From an uncultured Agathobaculum sp. (GTDB lineage Bacteria > Bacillota > Clostridia > Oscillospirales > Butyricicoccaceae), in NCBI RefSeq assembly GCF_944384695.1, contig NZ_CALWUQ010000012.1, forward strand, positions 1 through 38,236: a stretch of DNA of 38,236 nt. Reading direction: 5' to 3'. The notes under the pieces are model-generated. The model was not told the DNA's origin and made no database searches. It saw nothing but the letters and a program-made list of their open reading frames with translations. Both the position numbers and the translations under genes were made by a program. Of this stretch, positions 8,232 to 16,550 are shown one piece after another; the first letter of the stretch is position 1; every line of letters begins with the position of its first letter.

Positions 8232-9095
8232 ATGGATAAGAGAAAGAAAATAATAAATGCGTTACTTTTGTGTGCAGTTGGCATCGGCATTGCCGGTTTG
8301 CAGTGTGGCTTGGTCACACGATATTATACATTGGAAACCGATAAGATAAACGAGGGGCAGACAATACGTCTTTTGATGCTGTCTGATTTGCACAGCTGTA
8401 TCTATGGAAAAAATCAATGTCAGTTGATGGAACGAATTATTCATGAGCAACCGAATTGCATCCTGCTATGCGGGGATATTGTAGATGACAAAAAAGCTCG
8501 TGATGGAGCAGAGCAATTATTTCAGCAAATCACACAAATTGCACCGTGCTATTATGTTTCCGGTAATCATGAATTCTGGAGCGGTCAAGCGGGAGAAATC
8601 TTTGCTATTATTGAAAGCTACGGTATCCGTGTGCTGCGGAATGAGCAGGAAACCGTGACAATTAATGATATCAGCTTCACGCTTTGCGGTGTGGATGATC
8701 CCGCCGCCACTGGAACCCGCCAAACTCACTCATACGGAGAATCAGCAGCATATCAGCATACATTGGCCCAGTTTGAAGAACTGACTACAGAGCAGTTCAG
8801 CATATTATTAACACATCGTCCCGAGTATATTTTAGAATATTCCAAGTATCCATTTGACCTGGTCTTATGCGGCCATGCGCATGGCGGCCAATGGCGCATT
8901 CCGTATCTGATCAATGGATTGATTGCACCAAATCAGGGATTGTTTCCGAAATATGCCGGTGGTCAATATTCCTATGGCGGCATGACGGAAATTGTTGGTC
9001 GTGGTCTTGCTCGTGATTGGAAACCTCGGATATTCAATCCACTGGAAATCGTAGTGGTCGAGGTGTGTGGTAGAGGAGACGATATGTCCTCCTAA
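8232..9095 (+). CDS. Membrane-anchored metallophosphoesterase (YkuE-like)
   Basis: This 287-residue protein has the calcineurin-like phosphoesterase fold with its metal-site motifs in order: SDLHS (Asp52, His54), GDIVDD (Asp82), GNHE (112-114 as Asn-His-Glu), THRPE (His195) and GHAHGGQ (His215, His217). A hydrophobic stretch at residues 8-27 after a basic start is a signal anchor, so the catalytic part is probably outside the membrane. The closest well-known family is YkuE and related envelope phosphoesterases; the substrate cannot be told from sequence. Start ATG 8232 follows GGGGAGAGG. A terminator separates it from ribU, so it is probably transcribed separately or by read-through. Confidence 0.85.
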   Translation: MDKRKKIINALLLCAVGIGIAGLQCGLVTRYYTLETDKINEGQTIRLLMLSDLHSCIYGKNQCQLMERIIHEQPNCILLCGDIVDDKKARDGAEQLFQQITQIAPCYYVSGNHEFWSGQAGEIFAIIESYGIRVLRNEQETVTINDISFTLCGVDDPAATGTRQTHSYGESAAYQHTLAQFEELTTEQFSILLTHRPEYILEYSKYPFDLVLCGHAHGGQWRIPYLINGLIAPNQGLFPKYAGGQYSYGGMTEIVGRGLARDWKPRIFNPLEIVVVEVCGRGDDMSS

Positions 9096-9108
9096 ATCCA
9101 ATATATAT

Positions 9109-9138
9109 AATTATACAAAAGAAAAGTTTTGTATAATT
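9109..9138. repeat. AT-rich perfect inverted repeat, possible bidirectional terminator
   Basis: AATTATACAAAA (9109-9120) pairs perfectly with TTTTGTATAATT (9127-9138) around a six-base loop. It lies between two converging genes (the phosphoesterase and the HAD phosphatase). It lacks a GC-rich stem, so termination is plausible but not certain. Confidence 0.45.
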
Positions 9139-9168
9139 AAGGGGAGGCAAAAACCAAACGTATTTCAT

Positions 9169-9203
9169 AACGCCTGACAGAATTGTTTATTCCCTCAGGC
9201 GTT
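9169..9203 (-). terminator. Possible weak terminator of the HAD gene
   Basis: On the minus strand, AACGCCTGA (9203-9195, including the HAD stop codon) can pair with TCAGGCGTT (9177-9169) across a 17-base loop. The T run afterwards is poor, so this is tentative. Confidence 0.4.
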
Positions 9204-10007
9204 GCGATGATGCTCCAAATATTCGATTACATGTGCCACGGCATTGTGGTCGTTATCCCGAACCCGAACTGCTGCATGCCGCAATATATCCGGCGCAGCA
9301 TTGGTCGGCACAAAGGAAAGCGCTGCATGGTGCAGCATGGACAAATCGTTGTCACTGTCTCCCACAGCATAGATATGATCTTGCTGTACGCCGCAATCCG
9401 ATGCAATCCGCAGCATAGCTGCGCCTTTGCTGACACCTCGCCGTGTCACTTCGCAGAAAGTTGGCATAGTGCAAACGGCATGGAACAAATCCTCAAACTG
9501 TTTCAAAAACGTCCGAACAGATGCAACTTCCAAAGCCTGACCGGTGAAGTTGATTTGACACCAACCAGCCGGATTCGGAAGCTCAGCGACACTGACACAG
9601 TCATATGCCAAATGCAATACGCGCATGTGATGTTCGGTTTCTGCACTCATGCGGCAAACCAAAATCCGATCCGGCAAAAACACCTCACAGCCAACATTCG
9701 GAAAATCCGCGAGCACTTGCTGAATCAGTTTCGGCGTTTGTTGCGGCATGCCAGCGCAATGCTGAACCCGATTCTGTGCATCCAAAATAAGCGAACCGTT
9801 CAGCAGACTATATGGCGCATTCATTGGCAGCAAGTTGATATAATCGGTTATAGCTGCATACGCGCGTCCGGTGGCCAACGAAAACAAACCACCTTCCGCA
9901 GTAAAATAGCGCAGTGCTTGCAGATTGGCATCGGAAATCTGACGGTCACTGTCCAGCAACGTACCGTCCATATCACATGCCAGCATCATCCCTTCAAATT
10001 TTCTCAT
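9195..10007 (-). CDS. Cof-type HAD phosphatase
   Basis: The 270-residue protein is a haloacid dehalogenase superfamily phosphatase of the Cof/YbiV type (C2B cap), which dephosphorylates small phosphorylated metabolites. Motif I is DMDGT with nucleophile Asp12 and acid/base Asp14. The motif III lysine is in RRGVSKGAA, and motif IV is GDSDNDLSML. I chose the ATG at 10007 because it overlaps the stop codon of the upstream pseudouridine synthase gene (ATGA at 10004-10007) and is preceded by GGAGAG; the open frame extends further upstream but only within that neighbour. The overlap implies translational coupling. The true substrate is unknown. Confidence 0.9.
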   Translation of the reverse strand: MRKFEGMMLACDMDGTLLDSDRQISDANLQALRYFTAEGGLFSLATGRAYAAITDYINLLPMNAPYSLLNGSLILDAQNRVQHCAGMPQQTPKLIQQVLADFPNVGCEVFLPDRILVCRMSAETEHHMRVLHLAYDCVSVAELPNPAGWCQINFTGQALEVASVRTFLKQFEDLFHAVCTMPTFCEVTRRGVSKGAAMLRIASDCGVQQDHIYAVGDSDNDLSMLHHAALSFVPTNAAPDILRHAAVRVRDNDHNAVAHVIEYLEHHRNA

Positions 10008-10924
10008 CCCATTCTCTCCAGCTTTTCCAGGATTTGCGTAAAATAGTTTGGAAGCGGCGCAGTAAAGTGCATCGTCTGCTGCGTAGTCGGGTGACAAAGT
10101 GTCAACCGTGCAGCATGAAGACATTGACCGCCAATATCAGAAAACCTGTCCTTTTTTAAGCCATAGATGGGATCACCGATAATGGGATGCCCAATCGACG
10201 CCATGTGTACGCGAATCTGATGCGTACGTCCGGTTTCCAGTTGAAACGCCATATGCGTATAGCCGTGAAATCGCTTGAGTACGGTAAAATGCGTAATTGC
10301 TTCCCGCCCGCCCTCTACGATGGCCATTTTTTTACGGTCGGTCTTGTGACGAGCAATTGGCTTATCAATTGTGCCGGAATCCTCACGCGGACCGCCCACT
10401 ACAATGGCTTCATATCCACGAAAAGCGGTATGTGCGGCAATTTGTGCGGCAAGGCTTTGGTGTGCAGCATCATTTTTTGCCACCACCAAAAGTCCGCTTG
10501 TATCTTTGTCGATGCGGTGCACAATGCCGGGTCGATGCTCCCCGTTGATACCGGATAAGCTGTCTCCGCAGTGATACATCAGCGCATTGACCAGTGTACC
10601 CGACCAGTTACCCGGAGCCGGATGAACAACCATACCACGCGGTTTGTTGATGACAATGATATCCGCATCTTCATAGGTAATATCCAGCGGGATATTTTCT
10701 GGGACAATATCTACTTCGCGCAATTCCGGCAAAGTAACCGTAATGATTTCTCCACCAGTCAGTTTATAATTCTTTTTCAGCGGCTGCTCATTACAGCAAA
10801 CCGCTTTATCTTGCAGCAAATTCTGTGCGGCAGAGCGCGTCAAGCCTTCCATCTGCTCGGAAAGCCAGCTATCTACACGCGCCCCTGCCTGTGCATCAGG
10901 TACAACCAAGACAACCTTATTCAT
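10004..10924 (-). CDS. rluD: RluA-family pseudouridine synthase (RluD-like)
   Basis: The enzyme converts specific uridines in rRNA to pseudouridine. The 306-residue protein has an N-terminal S4 RNA-binding domain (about 15-60) and a catalytic domain with the family signature HRIDKDTSG at 136-144, with Asp139 as the catalytic residue. The INKPRGMVVHP segment (92-102) is also typical. The arrangement lspA followed by this gene is the standard Firmicutes order and points to the RluD/YlyB group. The chosen ATG at 10924 overlaps the end of lspA by eight bases. Its stop overlaps the HAD start. Confidence 0.92.
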   Translation of the reverse strand: MNKVVLVVPDAQAGARVDSWLSEQMEGLTRSAAQNLLQDKAVCCNEQPLKKNYKLTGGEIITVTLPELREVDIVPENIPLDITYEDADIIVINKPRGMVVHPAPGNWSGTLVNALMYHCGDSLSGINGEHRPGIVHRIDKDTSGLLVVAKNDAAHQSLAAQIAAHTAFRGYEAIVVGGPREDSGTIDKPIARHKTDRKKMAIVEGGREAITHFTVLKRFHGYTHMAFQLETGRTHQIRVHMASIGHPIIGDPIYGLKKDRFSDIGGQCLHAARLTLCHPTTQQTMHFTAPLPNYFTQILEKLERMG

Positions 10925-11414
10925 GGTTATCACGCTCCACAATCTGAGAGTTGTCCTTATTGTCATCATCCTTATGGAAGAACAGAAAATAAAGGACGAA
11001 CAGCAAACCGCCCACACAGATGAAGATGTCTGCAACATTGAATACCGGAAAATGGATTAGCCGAAAGTCGAACAGATCGACCACAAATCCATGTATCACG
11101 CGGTCAATCGCATTGCCAAGTGCCCCTGCCGCAACCAATACCAAGGACCAACGGCCCAGCGCATTCTGCATCCAGCCCTTGCACAGCGCTACCCCGATAA
11201 TCACCGAAATGACAACCGCCAGTGTCACAAAAATCCAACGGGAATCAAATTGAGCAAACATGCTGAATGCCGCACCACGATTTTCAACATAAGTTAAGTG
11301 AAAGACATTTTCTATCAAAGGAATGGTTTGCTGTGCTTGCAAGCTGGTGAACGCCCAGTATTTCACCGCCTGATCAAGAGCGATCATCAACACTGCCAAA
11401 ACAATATACAGCAC
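10917..11414 (-). CDS. lspA: Lipoprotein signal peptidase II
   Basis: LspA cleaves signal peptides from prolipoproteins in the membrane after lipid attachment. The 165-residue protein has four predicted membrane segments. Asn45 in the NRGAAF motif (45-50), Asp104 in GNAIDRV and Asp129 in FNVADIF match the conserved residues, the two aspartates being the catalytic pair. The start is a GTG at 11414, eight bases after AAGGAG; an ATG nearer that site is followed at once by TAA. It begins just after the ileS terminator, with little room for its own promoter, so read-through from ileS is likely. Confidence 0.95.
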   Translation of the reverse strand: MLYIVLAVLMIALDQAVKYWAFTSLQAQQTIPLIENVFHLTYVENRGAAFSMFAQFDSRWIFVTLAVVISVIIGVALCKGWMQNALGRWSLVLVAAGALGNAIDRVIHGFVVDLFDFRLIHFPVFNVADIFICVGGLLFVLYFLFFHKDDDNKDNSQIVERDNHE

Positions 11415-11433
11415 TTTACATACTCCTTATCGC

Positions 11434-11468
11434 CTAAAAAGGGGAACAGAAAACATTCTGTTCCCCTT
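11434..11468 (-). terminator. Intrinsic terminator between ileS and lspA
   Basis: AAGGGGAACAGA (minus strand, from 11468) pairs over twelve bases with TCTGTTCCCCTT, with a six-base loop, and the strand continues with T residues. It lies 13 bases after the ileS stop. Confidence 0.85.
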
Positions 11469-11481
11469 CCCTCTTTTTTCG

Positions 11482-14274
11482 TTAACCAACAACCTTCGCG
11501 CAACGGGCACACAAAGCAGGATGCTTCGCATCCGTACCTACTGACTTGGATTGTTTCCAACAGCGCAGGCACTTCTCTCCTGCTGCGCGCGCAACGGCAA
11601 TTGTCAGGCCCGGCAAATTCTCACTTGCCATGCCTTCCCCTGTGCCTTCAACCACCGAAAGCTCAGAGACAATACAAAGGTCTGCCAAATCCTGACCGCA
11701 AGTATTCAAGAATGTAGCCATATCAGCCTCGGTATAAACCGTAACGCTTGCCTCCAGCGGCTTGCCAATTGTCTTTGCGTTTCTTGCGCCTTCCAACGCC
11801 TTATTGACGTCATCACGGAAAGCGGTGAGTTTTGTCCACTTGTCGATATCGGCATCACCGGACGACAAAGCATCGTCCGCCACAGGCATATCATTGTACG
11901 CCACGTTGCGCACGTCGTCTTCAGCCGTATGCGGCATAGACTGCCAGATTTCATCTGCCGTGAAGCACAGAATCGGAGAAAGCATGCGAACCAGCGCGCT
12001 CAGGATACGATACATCGCGGTCTGCGCAGAACGACGGCTAAGCCCCTTGGTTTCATCGCAGTACAGACGGTCCTTGATGACATCCAAATAGAAATTAGAC
12101 ATATCAACGACACAGAAGTTGTGGATCGCGTGGAAAACCGTATGGAATTCATAAGCATCATAGCCCTCGCGAACCTTGGCAACCAGTTCATTGAGACGCA
12201 TCAAAGCCCACTTATCCAGCTCCGGCAGGTCTGCGTAAGCGACCATATCGGTCTTGGGATCAAAATCAAACAGATTGCCCAAAATATAACGCGCAGTGTT
12301 GCGAATCTTCAGATAATTCTGCGACAGGTGCTTGAGCATGTCCTTGGAAATACGCATATCCTGACGGTAATCAGAAGATGCAACCCACAGGCGCATCACA
12401 TCCGCGCCATACTGATTGAGAATGTCATCCGGCGCAATACCGTTGCCGAGCGACTTGGACATTTTCTGACGCTCTTCATCCACAATCATGCCATGCGTAA
12501 TAACCGTCTTATACGGCGCCTTGCCCTGCGTGGCAATCGACGTCAGCATAGAGGACTGGAACCAGCCGCGATACTGGTCGTTGCCTTCCAGATAAACGTC
12601 AACCGGTGTGGACTGGTGCTCACGATTTTCAATGACGGCGCGCCAAGAAGAACCGGAGTCGAACCAGACGTCCATGGTATCGGTTTCCTTATCAAAATCA
12701 CCGCAGCCGCATTCACACTTGATATCCGCCGGCAGGATCTCGGACGGCTCCATGTCAAACCAAGCGTTCGAACCCTTTTCACGGAACAAATCAGCGACAA
12801 TCTTGATGGTTTGCTCGTTAACCAGCGGCTTACCGCATTTCTTGCAGGTGAAAATCGGAATCGGTACGCCCCAGACACGCTGACGGGAGATACACCAGTC
12901 CGAACGCTCGCGGATCATCGAGGTCATGCGCTCCTCACCCCAACCGGGAATCCACTGAATGTTTTCGCAAGCCTTGACCGCATCATCCTTGAGCGCATCC
13001 ACCGAACAGAACCACTGCTCCGTCGTGCGGAAGATAATTGGATTCTTGCAGCGCCAGCAGTGCGGATAGCTGTGTACGATTTCTTCAATAGCCAGCAACG
13101 CGCCTTCTGCCTTCAAATCCTCCAGAATAATCGGCGTTGTCTTTTCATAGTACATGTTGGCATACTTGCCGGCTTCCGCCGTGGTCATGCCCTTTCCGTC
13201 AACCGGAACAATAATAGGAATATCGTATTTCTGGCAAACAATAAAGTCATCTGCACCAAAGCCCGGAGCGGTATGAACACAGCCGGTACCAGCATCCAGC
13301 GTAACATGATCGCCGCAGATAACAATGCTGTCACGATCCATGATCGGATGCTTAGTACGCATCAGCTCCAAATCCGAACCTACCAGCGTACCCAGCACTT
13401 CCCAAGAATCGATTTTGGCTGCTTGCATCACAGACTCTACCAATTCCTTAGCAAGCACATAAATATCGCCCGACGGAACCTTGACCAAATCGTATTCATA
13501 AACCGGATTGACCGAAATGGCTAAGTTGCCCGGCAGCGTCCAAGTGGTTGTGGTCCAAATCACGAAGTAGACATTGTCCAAACTGCCGGTAATCGCAGCA
13601 ATTTTTCCGCCCTTATCATCGGTCACATGGAACTTCACATAAATCGAAGAGCATGGCTCATCCTGATACTCAATCTCAGCTTCTGCCAACGCGGTTTCAT
13701 CATGCGGGCACCAATAAACCGGCTTCATACCCTTATAGATATAGCCCTTCTTGGCCATTTCTCCGAAAATTTCAATCTGGGTCGCCTCGTAATCATGCGT
13801 CAGGGTCAAATACGGGCGATCCCAATCGCCAACAACACCAAGGCGCTCGAACTGTGTACGCTGCGTATTAACGTGATCATGTGCAAACTCTTCACATTTA
13901 GAACGGAACTCAGCGGTAGAAACTTTGTCGCGGTCCATCCCGTATGCCTTGATTGCCTGACGCTCAATCGGCAGGCCGTGCGTATCCCAGCCGGGGATAT
14001 ACGGTGCCTGATAGCCCATCATATTGCGGGAACGCACAATGAAATCCTTCAGAATTTTATTAAGCGCATGTCCCATATGCAAATTACCGTTTGCATACGG
14101 AGGACCATCATGCAGAACGAACAGCGGCTTGCCCTCGTTCTTCTTCATCAATTCATGATACAGGTCGTCTTTTTCCCAATTCTCCAGAAAGCCCGGCTCA
14201 CGCTTGGGCAGTCCCGCACGCATCGGGAAGTCGGTTTTTGGTAGATTGATCGTGTTATTGTAATCCTGCTGCAT
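11482..14274 (-). CDS. ileS: Isoleucyl-tRNA synthetase
   Basis: IleRS charges tRNA-Ile and hydrolyses misactivated valine. The 930-residue protein has the class I signatures HMGH (residues 66-69, in PPYANGNLHMGH) and KMSKS (604-608), the large editing domain between them, and a C-terminal zinc finger with cysteines at about 902, 905, 922 and 925. Length and the zinc finger place it in the eubacterial type typified by E. coli and B. subtilis. No T-box precedes it: only 26 bases separate it from divIVA, so it is expressed with the cell-division cluster, an arrangement common in Firmicutes. A terminator follows. Confidence 0.98.
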   Translation of the reverse strand: MQQDYNNTINLPKTDFPMRAGLPKREPGFLENWEKDDLYHELMKKNEGKPLFVLHDGPPYANGNLHMGHALNKILKDFIVRSRNMMGYQAPYIPGWDTHGLPIERQAIKAYGMDRDKVSTAEFRSKCEEFAHDHVNTQRTQFERLGVVGDWDRPYLTLTHDYEATQIEIFGEMAKKGYIYKGMKPVYWCPHDETALAEAEIEYQDEPCSSIYVKFHVTDDKGGKIAAITGSLDNVYFVIWTTTTWTLPGNLAISVNPVYEYDLVKVPSGDIYVLAKELVESVMQAAKIDSWEVLGTLVGSDLELMRTKHPIMDRDSIVICGDHVTLDAGTGCVHTAPGFGADDFIVCQKYDIPIIVPVDGKGMTTAEAGKYANMYYEKTTPIILEDLKAEGALLAIEEIVHSYPHCWRCKNPIIFRTTEQWFCSVDALKDDAVKACENIQWIPGWGEERMTSMIRERSDWCISRQRVWGVPIPIFTCKKCGKPLVNEQTIKIVADLFREKGSNAWFDMEPSEILPADIKCECGCGDFDKETDTMDVWFDSGSSWRAVIENREHQSTPVDVYLEGNDQYRGWFQSSMLTSIATQGKAPYKTVITHGMIVDEERQKMSKSLGNGIAPDDILNQYGADVMRLWVASSDYRQDMRISKDMLKHLSQNYLKIRNTARYILGNLFDFDPKTDMVAYADLPELDKWALMRLNELVAKVREGYDAYEFHTVFHAIHNFCVVDMSNFYLDVIKDRLYCDETKGLSRRSAQTAMYRILSALVRMLSPILCFTADEIWQSMPHTAEDDVRNVAYNDMPVADDALSSGDADIDKWTKLTAFRDDVNKALEGARNAKTIGKPLEASVTVYTEADMATFLNTCGQDLADLCIVSELSVVEGTGEGMASENLPGLTIAVARAAGEKCLRCWKQSKSVGTDAKHPALCARCAKVVG

Positions 14275-14300
14275 TGTGCAGTGTTCAGTCCTTTCGATTG

Positions 14301-14933
14301 TTACTTTACTTCCTTGGGGTCATAGTCTGCGCCAAATTTTAATTCGCCAAAATCAAATTTCCGCGTCGCATCTTCAATGGGTGCATCCGCTTGCTCCTCC
14401 GACTGCGGTGCCGGCTGTGCAGGCGCTTGCTGCTCTGCCGGCTTTTGTACGGGCTGTGCCGGCTCCTGTTGCTGCTGCACCAGCTTTTCTGCTTTGGCAA
14501 GTTCAACCAAAGCCTTGGCCTGTGCCTGGTAAGCAGCAGAAATGCGCGCAACAAATTCGAGCGTGTTCTTTTTTGCCGTTTCGAGTTTCTGCTCCTCAAG
14601 CGTAATCTCATCGCGCGTATTTTTTACCTTTGTTTCAGTTTCATCTTTTGCGGCTGTAACAATATCCTGCGCTTCTTGTTTTGCCTTGTCAATGGTGTCC
14701 TGCGCAATCGTCTGCGCACTCATCAAGGCACGCCGCATGCCGTCTTCCACACCACGGTATTCCTCAATCTTATCGACGAGCACCTTCATCTTTGCTTTCA
14801 GCGCAGCGTTTTCCTTCTGCATTGCGGCAAATTCCTCTGCGACACGCTCCAGAAAGGTATCCACTGACTTCATGTCATATCCGCCGAAAACCGCTTTTTC
14901 AAAGCCGATTTCCTGAATTTCCTGCACCGTCAT
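14301..14933 (-). CDS. divIVA: DivIVA-domain cell division/polarity protein
   Basis: DivIVA proteins bind curved membrane at septa and poles and recruit division and growth factors. The 210-residue protein starts with the membrane-binding domain (residues 1-60, including GFEKAVFGGYDMKSVDTFLERV), continues as a coiled coil to about 145, then has a Gln/Pro/Ala-rich linker and a short charged tail. The linker makes it longer than the 164-residue B. subtilis protein. The ribosome site GGAGGAATAAC is upstream. It sits between yggT and ileS, the usual position, and a GC-rich hairpin lies in its leader. Confidence 0.93.
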   Translation of the reverse strand: MTVQEIQEIGFEKAVFGGYDMKSVDTFLERVAEEFAAMQKENAALKAKMKVLVDKIEEYRGVEDGMRRALMSAQTIAQDTIDKAKQEAQDIVTAAKDETETKVKNTRDEITLEEQKLETAKKNTLEFVARISAAYQAQAKALVELAKAEKLVQQQQEPAQPVQKPAEQQAPAQPAPQSEEQADAPIEDATRKFDFGELKFGADYDPKEVK

Positions 14934-14978
14934 ATGTTATTCCTCCGTTTTTTTATCTCTCACCGGCTACGGGAAAAT

Positions 14979-14997
14979 GGCCGGGCACTGCCCGACC
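14979..14997 (-). other. GC-rich intercistronic hairpin between yggT and divIVA
   Basis: On the minus strand GGTCGGGC and GCCCGGCC form an eight-pair stem (one G-U) with a three-base loop, followed by ATTTTCCC. It could be a weak terminator, attenuator or RNA-processing/stability element. It occupies the space where ylmH is usually found. Confidence 0.55.
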
Positions 14998-15024
14998 ACC
15001 TATTTCGCCGTATTTTCCGCAGGC

Positions 15025-15291
15025 TCAGAGCATGTATAAAACTTGTTCCAATACAATCAGAACAAAGAACGCCAACAAAAACGCCAAGTCAAACGGACTG
15101 CTTCGCAGCGCATCAATACGGCTAAGCAAACTGCGGAAGGGCTGGATGAGCGGTTCTGTCACGAGACATAAAAATTCATATATCTGTGAACTGCTGCCTT
15201 GTGCAAACCAGCTCATAATGGCCCGTGCAAAAAACAGAAATTGCAAAATCCGCAGCAGACTGGCCACTATATAAATTACAATTGTGTTCAC
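15025..15291 (-). CDS. yggT: YggT-family membrane protein (YlmG)
   Basis: This 88-residue protein has two hydrophobic segments (about 4-25 and 68-87) with a central SWFAQGS...VTEPLIQPFRSLL region that is the family signature. YggT/YlmG proteins are small membrane proteins of the sepF cluster with a suspected role in division-site or membrane organisation; the mechanism is not established. The start is a GTG at 15291, 12 bases after the sepF stop, with AAGG overlapping the sepF stop. No other in-frame start fits. Confidence 0.9.
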   Translation of the reverse strand: MNTIVIYIVASLLRILQFLFFARAIMSWFAQGSSSQIYEFLCLVTEPLIQPFRSLLSRIDALRSSPFDLAFLLAFFVLIVLEQVLYML

Positions 15292-15303
15292 GGCACCATA
15301 ACC

Positions 15304-15804
15304 TTAAAAATACATACCACTGCTTTCCAGTTCATCAATTAAATCCCCCATAATATCCACGTTATAGGGTGTGATAATGTATGTGCTGTTTGCAACTTTT
15401 TTAATTTTACCCTCGTTGGCATACGCTACGCCGCTGAGGAAATCCACCAGACGTCGTGCGATGTCCTTATTGGTCTGCTCCAGATTCAGTACAACCGTGC
15501 GCTTATCTTTCAAATGATCGGCAATTTCAGCTGCATTTTCGAAGCGATCCGGTTTGACCAACACCACAGCCAGCTGTGTTGTTGTGTTGATGTTTACCAC
15601 TTTATTTCCACGACGGGGCGAAGACGCTTCCGTAGATGCACTATCATAAGACCGGTCATAGGATCTTTCATACGAGCGCTCGTAGGATGACGGCGCACTG
15701 CTCTTCACCGGCTCTTCATTGCGCTGGCGGGGCATTTCCTCTTCGTATTCGTCCTCTACATCCTCGCCCTTAACCCAATCGATAAAGCCTTTGATCGAAC
15801 CCAT
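15304..15804 (-). CDS. sepF: Cell division protein SepF
   Basis: SepF polymerises under FtsZ and anchors it to the membrane at the septum. The 166-residue protein has an N-terminal amphipathic membrane-targeting helix (GSIKGFIDWVKG), an acidic linker, an arginine/serine/tyrosine-rich stretch at 40-55 (SYERSYERSYDRSYDS, a four-unit SYxR/S repeat), and the C-terminal SepF domain from about 66. B. subtilis SepF is 152 residues. The ATG at 15804 has an AAGGAGG site 7 bases upstream. It follows yggS by 20 bases. Confidence 0.94.
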   Translation of the reverse strand: MGSIKGFIDWVKGEDVEDEYEEEMPRQRNEEPVKSSAPSSYERSYERSYDRSYDSASTEASSPRRGNKVVNINTTTQLAVVLVKPDRFENAAEIADHLKDKRTVVLNLEQTNKDIARRLVDFLSGVAYANEGKIKKVANSTYIITPYNVDIMGDLIDELESSGMYF

Positions 15805-15824
15805 GCAAAGTTCCTCCTTATGTT

Positions 15825-16550
15825 TTAGGGCGAAACGATCTGATACGGACGCGCACCAAAAATCGCCGTGCCGATGCGAACCATGTTTGCACCGCACTCA
15901 ATCGCCATCTCAAAATCATTCGTCATTCCCATAGACAAATAATCCATATTTACATTATCGTATTTTTTCGTCAAAATGTCAACAAAGACTTGATGCATTT
16001 CGTGAAAATAGCTTGAATTTTTCGATATTTCATCCGCAATTGGAGGAATCGCCATTAAACCGCGGATATGCAGCGATTTTTTTTCACTTAATCTGGAAAT
16101 GGCTTCGTCCAGTTCCTCAATTAGCAAGCCGCTTTTTGCCGCTTCCCTTCCGATATTTACCTCCAAAAGGATATCCTGACATACGCCATGCTTTGCCGCT
16201 TCCTTTGCAATGGCTTCTCCCAGATGGACAGATCCAACAGACTGAATCATTGAAACCTTGCCAATCAAATATTTTACTTTGTTGGTTTGAAGTGTGCCGA
16301 TAAACTGCAAATCTGCTCCATCGTAGGCATGCTGCTCATACTTTTCCAGCAATTCCTGCACACGGTTTTCGCCGCACACTTGGATTCCTGCCGCAATTGC
16401 AGCGCGCACTCTTTCCGCGTCATTCATTTTTGACGCTGCCACCAGAATAATATCTTCCGGCTTTTTCCCCGCACGCAGTGCTGCCTGAGCGACACGTTCC
16501 TGCACGGCTGCAATGCGGTTTTTCAAATCCCTGTTTTCCTGCTCCGTCAT
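15825..16550 (-). CDS. yggS: YggS-family PLP-binding protein (PLPBP/YlmE)
   Basis: The protein binds pyridoxal phosphate and helps keep PLP and amino-acid pools in balance; no enzyme reaction is established. The 241-residue alanine-racemase-like barrel carries the PLP lysine Lys41 in the LVAASK motif, followed by the conserved [12 protein letters not shown] segment (CGENRVQE here), and ends in [20 protein letters not shown], also conserved. It is the first gene of the sepF group, and its ATG overlaps the stop of the HlyD-like gene (ATGA at 16547-16550). Confidence 0.95.
   Translation of the reverse strand: MTEQENRDLKNRIAAVQERVAQAALRAGKKPEDIILVAASKMNDAERVRAAIAAGIQVCGENRVQELLEKYEQHAYDGADLQFIGTLQTNKVKYLIGKVSMIQSVGSVHLGEAIAKEAAKHGVCQDILLEVNIGREAAKSGLLIEELDEAISRLSEKKSLHIRGLMAIPPIADEISKNSSYFHEMHQVFVDILTKKYDNVNMDYLSMGMTNDFEMAIECGANMVRIGTAIFGARPYQIVSP

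Noticed and set aside
9109..9138. Perfect AT palindrome as a repressor operator
   Set aside because: It lies between converging gene ends, without a promoter next to it. A terminator or neutral repeat fits better.
11412..11422. ATG followed at once by TAA before the lspA GTG start, possibly a minimal start-stop upstream ORF
   Set aside because: It lies only one base from the AAGGAG, too close for efficient initiation, so it is unlikely to be used.
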